Below are positions 1 through 4,887 of a stretch of DNA of 8,764 nucleotides, one piece after another. The stretch is from Clostridia bacterium. GTDB lineage: Bacteria; Bacillota; Clostridia; Oscillospirales; Acutalibacteraceae. Both the position numbers and the translations under genes were made by a program. The first letter of the stretch is position 1; each line of letters opens with the position of its first letter. Where the stretch lies: contig CAAEVU010000088.1 of NCBI GenBank assembly GCA_900759575.1, positions 1-8,764 of the forward strand. The letters run 5' to 3'. The notes beneath the pieces are model-generated. The model did no database searches, was not told the origin of the DNA, and saw only the letters and a list, made by a program, of their open reading frames with translations.

Positions 1-42
1 CGGCGCTCTGGGGCTGCCGTTGACGATCATGATTTTCTCCAT
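1..42 (-). CDS. Flavodoxin-fold NAD(P)H/FMN oxidoreductase, N-terminal fragment (cut by window edge)
   Basis: Only the first 14 codons lie inside the window; they read MEKIMIVNGSPRAP. The hydrophobic strand followed by NGSPR is the FMN phosphate-binding loop typical of NADPH-dependent FMN reductases and related flavodoxin-fold oxidoreductases. The ATG at 42-40 is chosen because a GAGGTGG ribosome binding site lies 4 bases upstream of it; the internal ATG at 30-28, which overlaps the upstream gene's stop as ATGA, is an in-frame alternative. The gene begins inside the 3' end of the preceding minus-strand flavoprotein gene (16-base overlap), so the two are almost certainly co-transcribed and translationally coupled. 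Substrate and exact subfamily cannot be judged from 14 residues. Confidence 0.7.
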   Translation of the reverse strand, partial: MEKIMIVNGSPRAP

Positions 43-545
43 GATTCCACCTCATTTCTCACGGTTTCTTCCAACGCGCTTTCCGGGACGAACAGGACCC
101 GGTAACTTTCAAAATTCATGTTGTGGGCGTTGCGTTGGATCAGTTGGCGAAACACTTCCTGTTCTTCTGGGGAAGTGTCCCCATAGCCCACGATGACCGC
201 CTGCTTCGGCACAACCCGGCGCTGAACGTGATGAGTTTCACCGTGCCATAAACGGATGAAAGCTTGCTGAATGGGGATGGCACGTTCCAGCATGGTTTTC
301 ATAGGCGTGTCATAGCTTCCATATTTGATTTTGCTGATATACAGGACTTTTTCGCTCTCGGCAATCAGTGGGTAGATTTTGATAGCGTCGTCACGGATCA
401 CGCATTTCCCAGGGGTTTTGGTCCAACATCCGAAACAACCCACGCAGTTGTGGATCTTTTGTTCTGAAAGATCCACAAACTTAATGGAAGAAGAATTTTC
501 AATCTGGGGAATGTCCAATGGTCTGTCGCTTAAAATAAGTTTCAT
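27..545 (-). CDS. Flavodoxin-family protein with an iron-sulfur-flavoprotein-type Cys motif
   Basis: This 172-residue soluble cytoplasmic protein resembles the flavodoxin-like NAD(P)H-dependent oxidoreductases of clostridia. Its clearest signature is CVGCFGCWTKTPGKC, with C34, C37, C40 and C48 spaced C-x2-C-x2-C-x7-C. This is the compact cysteine motif that binds a [4Fe-4S] cluster in archaeal iron-sulfur flavoproteins (Isf). Residues around 75-85 (KYGSYDTPMKTMLER) match the family region that packs by the flavin and at the dimer interface. The usual N-terminal NGSPR phosphate loop is absent: the start is MKLILSDRPLD. The ATG is preceded by GGAG at a 6-base spacing. It overlaps the next minus-strand gene, which does have NGSPR, so the two may act as partners (inference). 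A redox role is likely; the substrate is unknown. I found no convincing promoter upstream. Confidence 0.8.
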   Translation of the reverse strand: MKLILSDRPLDIPQIENSSSIKFVDLSEQKIHNCVGCFGCWTKTPGKCVIRDDAIKIYPLIAESEKVLYISKIKYGSYDTPMKTMLERAIPIQQAFIRLWHGETHHVQRRVVPKQAVIVGYGDTSPEEQEVFRQLIQRNAHNMNFESYRVLFVPESALEETVRNEVESWRKS

Positions 546-592
546 GGTTGTCTCCAGTCGTTTCTATTCATAGATTTGTTTCAAACTAGTAT

Positions 593-612
593 GCCCTCTC
601 TGAAGGGAGGGC
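593..612. repeat. 8-bp inverted repeat between divergent genes
   Basis: The arms GCCCTCTC and GGGAGGGC flank a TGAA loop; they pair over 8 positions with one G-T wobble. The repeat lies about 50 bases upstream of the flavoprotein start (minus strand) and about 90 bases upstream of the HAD promoter -35. No T-tract follows on either strand, so it is not an intrinsic terminator. It could be an operator for the minus-strand flavoprotein genes or a 5' leader hairpin. Function is unknown. Confidence 0.45.
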
Positions 613-679
613 TATCCATTGAAAACGGAGAGTCCAAAAGAAACCCAGTCCAGGATTCTCTTGGTTTGTTGTAAGGCTC

Positions 680-708
680 TTGTCTCTGTTTTCAAATTAC
701 GGTATAAT
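680..708 (+). promoter_or_regulatory. Sigma-A-type promoter of the HAD phosphatase gene
   Basis: A TTGTCT -35 box (680-685) and a perfect TATAAT -10 box (703-708) are separated by exactly 17 bases. Transcription would begin near 715, giving a short leader of about 40 bases ahead of the start codon at 753. The ribosome binding site GGAGG is at 738-742. Confidence 0.8.
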
Positions 709-752
709 GAAAAAAACTATCAGGGAATTTCCCTTTCGGAGGATGTGTACAT

Positions 753-1532
753 ATGGATCAATTTCGTGCAAAACTTGGTTACATCTGCGATATGGACGGT
801 GTGATCTATCATGGGAACCGTCTGTTGCCTGGCGTGAAAGAATTTGTGGATTGGCTGTACCGTGAAAATAAGCGGTTTCTGTTTTTGACCAACAGCAGCA
901 GCAAAACCCCGCGTGAGCTTCAGGACAAGCTTGCCCGGATGGGCTTGGAGGTGGACGAGAGCCATTTCTATACCAGTGCTCTTGCCACTGCGGAATTTAT
1001 CGCGGCACAGCAGCCGGGGGCAAAAGCCTATGTTATCGGCGATCCCGGACTTTACAACGCTCTGTATGACAGAGGAATCACCTTGAGCGATGTAAATCCC
1101 GACTACGTGGTCATCGGCGAGTCTTCCAACTATACTTACGATTCCATTTGCAAAGCGGTCCACCTTGTGCAGAAGGGTGCCCGGCTGATTGGAAGCAACT
1201 CCGATTTGACCGGTCCCACAGAAGAGGGAATCGTGCCGGCTTGCCGCGCGTTGATCGCCCCCATTGAAATGACAACAGGGCAGAACGCCTATTTTATCGG
1301 CAAGCCCAATCCTTTGATGATGCGCACCGGCTTGAAGCTGCTGGGAGTCCATTCCCAGGAAGCAGCGATCATCGGCGACCGCATGGATACGGATATTGTA
1401 GCAGGCATTGAAACTGGCCTGGATACGCTGTTGGTCCTTTCCGGCGTTACCACGCGGGAAGAGATGGAGCGTTTCCCGTACCGTCCTCGCCTTGTCCTGA
1501 ACGGAGTGGGGGAGATCCCGCCCCAGGAGTAA
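753..1532 (+). CDS. HAD-IIA family phosphatase (NagD / p-nitrophenylphosphatase-like)
   Basis: This 259-residue cytoplasmic hydrolase belongs to the haloacid dehalogenase superfamily, subclass IIA. All four HAD motifs are visible. Motif I is DMDGVIY, with nucleophile D13 and acid/base D15; motif II is LTNSSS (T46, N47); motif III is K184 within GKPNP; motif IV is GDRMDTD, with D209 and D214 holding Mg2+. Between motifs II and III lies the C2 cap (about residues 70-180) that defines substrate choice in this subclass. The length is normal for the NagD group. Known relatives dephosphorylate nucleotides (NagD acts on UMP), sugar phosphates or glycerol phosphate; the sequence does not let me choose among them. 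The ATG has GGAGG 10 bases upstream, is driven by the promoter at 680-708, and is closed by the terminator at 1552-1593. It appears monocistronic. Confidence 0.92.
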   Translation: MDQFRAKLGYICDMDGVIYHGNRLLPGVKEFVDWLYRENKRFLFLTNSSSKTPRELQDKLARMGLEVDESHFYTSALATAEFIAAQQPGAKAYVIGDPGLYNALYDRGITLSDVNPDYVVIGESSNYTYDSICKAVHLVQKGARLIGSNSDLTGPTEEGIVPACRALIAPIEMTTGQNAYFIGKPNPLMMRTGLKLLGVHSQEAAIIGDRMDTDIVAGIETGLDTLLVLSGVTTREEMERFPYRPRLVLNGVGEIPPQE

Positions 1533-1551
1533 CCCGAGAAAATACATGTAT

Positions 1552-1593
1552 AAAGCGGAGCGACAACGTGTTGGCGGGTTGCTCCGCTTTTTC
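1552..1593 (+). terminator. Intrinsic terminator of the HAD phosphatase gene
   Basis: A perfect 10-bp stem, AAAGCGGAGC (1552-1561) with GCTCCGCTTT (1581-1590), encloses a 19-base loop that itself contains a small CAAC/GTTG hairpin. The 3' arm runs into a T-tract. It lies 20 bases after the stop codon at 1530-1532. Confidence 0.88.
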
Positions 1594-1608
1594 TATGGGC
1601 AGAAGTTG

Positions 1609-1640
1609 GAAAAGAAAAGCCCGCCGGTGACCGGTGGGCT
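1609..1640 (-). terminator. Intrinsic terminator of the DtxR-family regulator gene
   Basis: Read on the minus strand, AGCCCACCGG and CCGGCGGGCT form a 10-position stem (one A-C mismatch) with a TCA loop at 1640-1618, followed by the T-rich run TTTTCTTTT (1617-1609). It starts 26 bases past the stop codon of the regulator. Together with the terminator at 1552-1593 it insulates two convergent transcription units. Confidence 0.85.
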
Positions 1641-1665
1641 GAACTGTATGGATACAATCAAGTTC

Positions 1666-2049
1666 TTATTTCTGGGAAGGTAGTTGTTCCGCCACATGGC
1701 GTTTGATTGCTTCAAACGTTTCTTTGCTCAGAACATGCTCAATGCGGCAAGCGTCCTGCGCAGCGATAGCGGGGTCCACCCCCAAAGAAACCAGCCACTG
1801 AGTAAACAACGTGTGGCGCTCGTATACATTTTCAGCAATGTGCAGACCTTTTTCCGTGAGGGAAATGAGACCGTCCTCGCCCATGGTGATACAGTCCTGT
1901 TCCCGCAAATTTTTCATGGCAACACTTACACTGGGCTTGCTGAATCCCATTTCTGCGGCAATGTCCACAGAACGTACGGTGCCGTTGCGGTCCTTTAGAA
2001 TCAGGATCGTTTCAAGATAATTCTCAGCGGATTCCTGTATTTTCGGCAA
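1666..2049 (-). CDS. DtxR/MntR-family metal-dependent transcriptional repressor
   Basis: A short (127-residue) iron/manganese-responsive repressor. Residues about 25-54 form the winged-helix DNA-binding unit (VDIAAEMGFSKPSVSVAMKNL). The remainder is the helical metal-binding and dimerisation domain; there is no C-terminal SH3/FeoA domain, as in MntR. By alignment from memory the metal ligands are E13, H79, C101, E104 and H105. The DACRIEH stretch carries Cys where B. subtilis MntR has Glu, as in iron-sensing DtxR, and N10 replaces the MntR Asp8. The metal is therefore uncertain. Start: the ATG at 2055 sits one base from GGAGG and is badly placed, whereas the in-frame TTG at 2049 is 6-7 bases away, so I prefer TTG; using ATG adds two residues. 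It has its own promoter and terminator and lies 63-69 bases after the ccdA-tlpA fusion gene. Confidence 0.88.
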   Translation of the reverse strand: MPKIQESAENYLETILILKDRNGTVRSVDIAAEMGFSKPSVSVAMKNLREQDCITMGEDGLISLTEKGLHIAENVYERHTLFTQWLVSLGVDPAIAAQDACRIEHVLSKETFEAIKRHVAEQLPSQK

Positions 2050-2076
2050 CTCCATCCCTCCAAAATAATAGTATTC

Positions 2077-2089
2077 CCATTATATATGG
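2077..2089. promoter_or_regulatory. Candidate operator: short palindrome over the regulator's -10 box
   Basis: CCAT and ATGG arms flank TATAT, covering the -10 box of the DtxR-family gene. Its position would suit autorepression, which is common for this family, but the arms are only 4 bp and it does not match a known DtxR or MntR box. Treat as a weak candidate. Confidence 0.25.
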
Positions 2090-2107
2090 TTTTGGGTGGG
2101 ATTGCAA
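2079..2107 (-). promoter_or_regulatory. Promoter of the DtxR-family regulator gene
   Basis: On the minus strand TTGCAA (2107-2102) and a perfect TATAAT (2084-2079) are 17 bases apart. It lies in the gap after the ccdA-tlpA stop codon, so the regulator can be expressed independently. No terminator is visible in this gap, so read-through from the upstream gene is also likely. Confidence 0.75.
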
Positions 2108-2118
2108 GGCAAAAAGGG

Positions 2119-3441
2119 TTAAGAGGCGCGCTTCCCGTCGATCGTCTGCTGGATAATATTTTTCATAATGTCCTTTGTAAGCTGACCGGTTGCGTATCCA
2201 AAAATGTTGCCATCCTTGTCGATCATAAACGTGGTGGGGAAAGCGGAGATGTAATAACTTCCTCCAGCAATCACTCCATTCTCGTCCATAACCGTGGGAT
2301 AAGTGTAGCCGTTTTCTTCCAAGAAAGCTTTGATTTCCTCGCTGGAGCCTTCGTCACCCACATTGGGTGTTGCAACGCCAAGAATGATCACATCGCCGCT
2401 ATTTTCTCCGTATTCTTCATACAGCGCTTGAATGTCCGGCATTTCTGCACGGCAAGGCGGGCACCAAGTTCCCCAGAAATTGAGAAAGACAGTTTTGCCT
2501 TTGTAATCAGACAGGGTGTGGCTGTTTCCGAATTGATCGGTCAGCGTAAAATCAGGCGCAGAAACGGTTTCCTGAGAGGAGGTGGATTCCTCTGAACTGC
2601 TCTCTTCCACGCTGCTGACGGCGGAAGACTCCTCAGACAGAGATTCCTCAACCTGGCTGGAAGAACTGGATTCTTCCACCACAGAGGAGGATGTAGAGTT
2701 GGTAGTGGTGCCGCCGAAATTGGATAAAGAGCCGGTCAAATGGTTCATCCAGCCGGTAAACATCATAACGCCCATAAATACCATCAGAGCGCCGCCAATC
2801 TTGACAGTGTACTTGACCACATTTCGGTGTTTGCGGAAGAGTTCCAGCAACGTGCCGGTAAATAACCCCACCGCCAGGAAGGGCAGTACAAAACCCAGTG
2901 TGTAAACGCCAATGAGTAAAAAGCCTTGGGCAGAAGCCGCAGAGGTAGCCATCAGCAGAACACTTGCCAATGTCGGGCCAACGCAGGGAGTCCAGGCAAA
3001 GCTGAACGTAAATCCTAGTACAAGGGCAACCAGGGGATTCATGGCCACCTTGTCAAGGCGGAAGGGCAGCCGGCGTTCTTGATTGAGCACCTTCACAGAA
3101 CCGAAAAGCCCCAGCTGATATAGGCCGAATAAAATGACCAGGATGCCGCCGATCCGGCCCAGAAGCAGTCTGTTTTCCCGGAAGAACTGTCCCGCGGCAG
3201 TAAAGCCAAACCCCAATAGGAAAAAGGCGAAACTGATGCCCAGCACAAAGAAAACCGTGTTGAGCAGTACCCGGCTTTGTTTGTAGTGGACGTTTCCATT
3301 TTCGTCCACAGATTTACCGCCGCCTGAAAGGTAGCTGATATACATGGGGAGCAAGGGCAAAACGCAGGGAGAGAAAAAGCTGAGAAGGCCCTGAAGAAAT
3401 ACGGAAAAGACGGGAACGCTGGTTTCCAAAGAAAATCCCAT
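2119..3441 (-). CDS. CcdA-type membrane thiol-disulfide transporter fused to a TlpA/ResA-like thioredoxin domain
   Basis: This 440-residue protein passes reducing power from cytosolic thioredoxin across the membrane. Residues 1-235 form a CcdA/DsbD-beta domain with about six membrane segments (roughly 9-38, 57-83, 92-112, 136-165, 173-198, 208-231). Its redox cysteines are C26 in SPCVLPLLP and C153 in WTPCVGP. Residues about 245-292 are a Ser/Glu-rich linker. Residues 293-440 form a thioredoxin fold with active site WCPPC (C327, C330) and cis-proline P402 in FPTT, expected outside the membrane. The fusion puts electron carrier and acceptor in one chain, as in DsbD or DipZ. The start at 3441 is chosen because AGGAGGG lies 6 bases upstream; an in-frame extension to 3504 would run through the promoter. 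No cytochrome c gene is in the window, so the client is unknown: oxidised exported proteins or peroxides are possible. Confidence 0.92.
   Translation of the reverse strand: MGFSLETSVPVFSVFLQGLLSFFSPCVLPLLPMYISYLSGGGKSVDENGNVHYKQSRVLLNTVFFVLGISFAFFLLGFGFTAAGQFFRENRLLLGRIGGILVILFGLYQLGLFGSVKVLNQERRLPFRLDKVAMNPLVALVLGFTFSFAWTPCVGPTLASVLLMATSAASAQGFLLIGVYTLGFVLPFLAVGLFTGTLLELFRKHRNVVKYTVKIGGALMVFMGVMMFTGWMNHLTGSLSNFGGTTTNSTSSSVVEESSSSSQVEESLSEESSAVSSVEESSSEESTSSQETVSAPDFTLTDQFGNSHTLSDYKGKTVFLNFWGTWCPPCRAEMPDIQALYEEYGENSGDVIILGVATPNVGDEGSSEEIKAFLEENGYTYPTVMDENGVIAGGSYYISAFPTTFMIDKDGNIFGYATGQLTKDIMKNIIQQTIDGKRAS
2572..2697 (-). other. Ser/Glu-rich low-complexity linker of the CcdA-TlpA fusion
   Basis: Codons for residues 249-290 encode an almost pure Ser/Glu/Thr/Val/Gln tract with recurring SSVVEESS, QVEES and SVEESSS blocks. 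It joins the last CcdA membrane segment to the thioredoxin domain and should be flexible, acidic and extracytoplasmic, letting the WCPPC domain reach the membrane cysteines and external partners. The DNA is imperfectly repetitive and may vary in length between strains. Confidence 0.7.
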
Positions 3442-3475
3442 AGAAATCCCTCCTGATCTACAACTTGTATGGATT

Positions 3476-3504
3476 ACTTTAAAGGAAGGAATGAAAAAAG
3501 TCAA
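3476..3504 (-). promoter_or_regulatory. Promoter of the ccdA-tlpA fusion gene
   Basis: On the minus strand TTGACT (3504-3499) and TAAAGT (3481-3476) are 17 bases apart; the start codon follows about 35 bases after the -10. It is divergent from the promoter at 3533-3562, with 28 bases between the two -35 boxes. Confidence 0.65.
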
Positions 3505-3532
3505 GAATTATTTTTAAAATTCCTAAGAAAGC

Positions 3533-3562
3533 TTGCCAAAACGGGAAAAACCGTGGTACACT
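3533..3562 (+). promoter_or_regulatory. Extended -10 promoter of the DUF3783-yaaA operon
   Basis: TTGCCA (3533-3538) and TACACT (3557-3562) are 18 bases apart, and the -10 is preceded by TG at the extended -10 position. The spacer holds ACGG and CCGT arms 6 bases apart (3541-3554), a weak possible operator. The leader to the start codon at 3598 is short. Confidence 0.55.
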
Positions 3563-3597
3563 CTTTGTGAAAAGACACAGGGAAAGGAGAAAAATGT

Positions 3598-3993
3598 ATG
3601 ACGCCAACCGTGTTGCTGTACAATTTGGAAAATGATAAAGGACGGAAGATCAAGACCTTGTGCTTGACATTAAAGCTTCGGTCCCGCTCTGTGGGGGTGG
3701 AAGATTTTGGCCAGCCTTTGGACAGCGTGCTGGGGCTTGAACCTGCGCTGGACACCCCTGGTCAAGGTGAGATGTTTTCCGACGAAATGATGGTGATGGC
3801 GGGCCTCTCTTCCCATCAGATGAACAGCTTGCTGCAAGGGTTTCGGAAGAAAAAGATTCCTCCGGTGGAGTTAAAAGCGGTGCTCACTGCCACCAACGGT
3901 CAGTGGGACGGGTATAAGCTTCGGGAAGAGCTGCATTTGGAACACCAGGCCATGCTGCGGGGAGAAAATCTCCATGAAGGGAGAACTCTGTGA
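3598..3993 (+). CDS. DUF3783 domain-containing protein
   Basis: A 131-residue soluble protein of the uncharacterised DUF3783 family, recognised by the opening VLLYN stretch (residues 5-9), the middle EMMVMAGLSSHQMNSLL and the conserved C-terminal block PPVELKAVLTATNGQW, followed by a charged KLREELHLEH helix. No catalytic motif, signal peptide or membrane segment is visible; the C-terminal half looks mostly helical. The ATG at 3598 has AAGGAGA 8 bases upstream; a nearer ATG at 3594 opens a frame that stops after 13 codons. Its TGA overlaps the GTG start of yaaA by four bases (GTGA), so the two are translationally coupled, suggesting work in the same peroxide/iron stress setting. The molecular function is unknown. 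Confidence 0.85.
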   Translation: MTPTVLLYNLENDKGRKIKTLCLTLKLRSRSVGVEDFGQPLDSVLGLEPALDTPGQGEMFSDEMMVMAGLSSHQMNSLLQGFRKKKIPPVELKAVLTATNGQWDGYKLREELHLEHQAMLRGENLHEGRTL

Positions 3994-4766
3994 AGCTGTT
4001 GATTTCTCCTGCGAAGAAAATGCGGGTGGACCGGGATTTCCTTCTGCCGGAAGCACAGCCTGCCTTGGTGGAGCGTTCCGCCCAACTGTTAGACTACCTT
4101 CGCCGGCTTTCCCTTGGGGAATTGCAGAAATTGCTGGCCTGCAATCAAGCTTTGGCGGAAGAAGCCTATAGGAATTTTCAGTCTATGGATTTGGAGCATG
4201 GAGAAACGCCAGCGGTTTTGGCTTACGATGGCATCCAGTATAAATACATGGCGCCTGGGCTTTTGACCCAAGAACAACTTGTTTATTTAGGGGACCATTT
4301 GCGGATTCTTTCCGGGTTTTACGGGGTGCTTCGTCCTTTTGACGGCGTATGCCCTTACCGTTTGGAGATGCAGGCAAAACTAAAGACAGATTTTTGTCGG
4401 AACCTGTATCAGTTCTGGGGAGATTCCCTGGGAAATTATCTGCTTGAAGAAGATGGGGTGTTTGTGAATTTAGCGTCCGAAGAGTATGGAAAAGCGGTGC
4501 GCCCCTATGTGAAAGACAAAGCGCGTTTTGTAACCTGCATCTTCGGGGAAGAGCAGCCCACAGGTCAGTTGGTGGAAAAAGGTGTGTATGTAAAGATGGC
4601 CCGAGGGGAAATGGTGCGGTACGCAGCAGAGCAGTGCGCCGCATCTCCGGAGGATTTGAAGGGATTTAACCGCTTGGGATATACTTTTGCGGAAGACCTT
4701 TCCGAAGAGGAAACCTATGTGTTCCGGCGGAAACAGGAAAGAAAGACGACTCGAAAGAAGCGGTAA
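3990..4766 (+). CDS. yaaA: YaaA family peroxide stress protein (UPF0246/DUF328)
   Basis: A 258-residue cytoplasmic protein of the YaaA family. Diagnostic blocks are all present: the N-terminal ISPAKKM (5-11), YDGIQYKYM (79-87), SGFYGVLRPFDG (108-119) with PYRLEM (122-127), and NLASEEY (159-165). The length equals that of E. coli YaaA. There, the OxyR-regulated protein lowers free iron during hydrogen peroxide stress and so limits DNA and protein damage; the structure includes a helix-hairpin-helix-like DNA-binding element. The start is GTG at 3990, overlapping the upstream stop as GTGA, with AAGGGAG 6 bases before it. The C-terminus is strongly basic (RRKQERKTTRKKR), possibly helping nucleic-acid contact (inference). 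It is second in an operon with the DUF3783 gene. No terminator follows. Confidence 0.95.
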   Translation: MKLLISPAKKMRVDRDFLLPEAQPALVERSAQLLDYLRRLSLGELQKLLACNQALAEEAYRNFQSMDLEHGETPAVLAYDGIQYKYMAPGLLTQEQLVYLGDHLRILSGFYGVLRPFDGVCPYRLEMQAKLKTDFCRNLYQFWGDSLGNYLLEEDGVFVNLASEEYGKAVRPYVKDKARFVTCIFGEEQPTGQLVEKGVYVKMARGEMVRYAAEQCAASPEDLKGFNRLGYTFAEDLSEEETYVFRRKQERKTTRKKR

Positions 4767-4774
4767 AGCGGTAA
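4759..4774 (+). repeat. Tandem 8-base duplication across the yaaA stop codon
   Basis: AGCGGTAA occurs twice head to tail. The first copy supplies the last codon and TAA stop of yaaA (4764-4766); the second copy places another TAA just downstream. It looks like a slippage duplication with little effect on the protein. Confidence 0.6.
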
Positions 4775-4853
4775 GAAGATTTCAGTTAGTATAAAGATTG
4801 CCGTTAGAAATTTGCAAGAAATGGCTGATAAGATGATGTCATGGAAAAGGAAC

Positions 4854-4868
4854 GCCGGGTCGCCCGGC
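4854..4868 (+). other. Perfect GC hairpin in the leader of the transglycosylase gene
   Basis: GCCGGG and CCCGGC arms form a 6-bp stem with a TCG loop, ending 19 bases before the ATG at 4888 and just ahead of the GAGAAGAGG ribosome binding region. No T-tract follows, so it is not a standard terminator. It may stabilise the mRNA or tune translation. The rest of the 4767-4887 gap shows only a lone TATAAA (4791-4796) without a good -35 box. Confidence 0.45.
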
Positions 4869-4887
4869 ATGGAGAAGAGGAACAGCC

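Noticed and set aside
720..1547. Long open frame on the minus strand, 275 codons
   Set aside because: It is antisense to the HAD phosphatase gene, which has all four catalytic motifs, a promoter, a ribosome binding site and a terminator. The minus-strand product shows no recognisable domain.
2086..2595. Open frame of 169 codons on the plus strand
   Set aside because: It is a shadow of the thioredoxin domain of the CcdA-TlpA fusion and would overlap the DtxR-family promoter; its sequence resembles no family.
2572..2697. Possible short tandem repeat array or CRISPR-like region
   Set aside because: The repetition is imperfect and follows Ser/Glu codons in frame; there are no regular repeats and spacers.
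3442..3504. 21-codon N-terminal extension of the CcdA-TlpA protein
   Set aside because: The extension runs through the -35 and -10 boxes and ribosome binding site; the start at 3441 has an ideal AGGAGGG at 6 bases and begins the protein just before the first membrane helix.
3541..3554. ACGG/CCGT inverted repeat as an operator
   Set aside because: Arms of only 4 bp around an A-run are easily due to chance; mentioned under the promoter but not called as a separate site.
3594..3635. Tiny 13-codon frame starting 4 bases before the DUF3783 start
   Set aside because: It overlaps the real start out of frame, and the ATG at 3598 has the better ribosome binding site spacing. No sign of an attenuating leader peptide.
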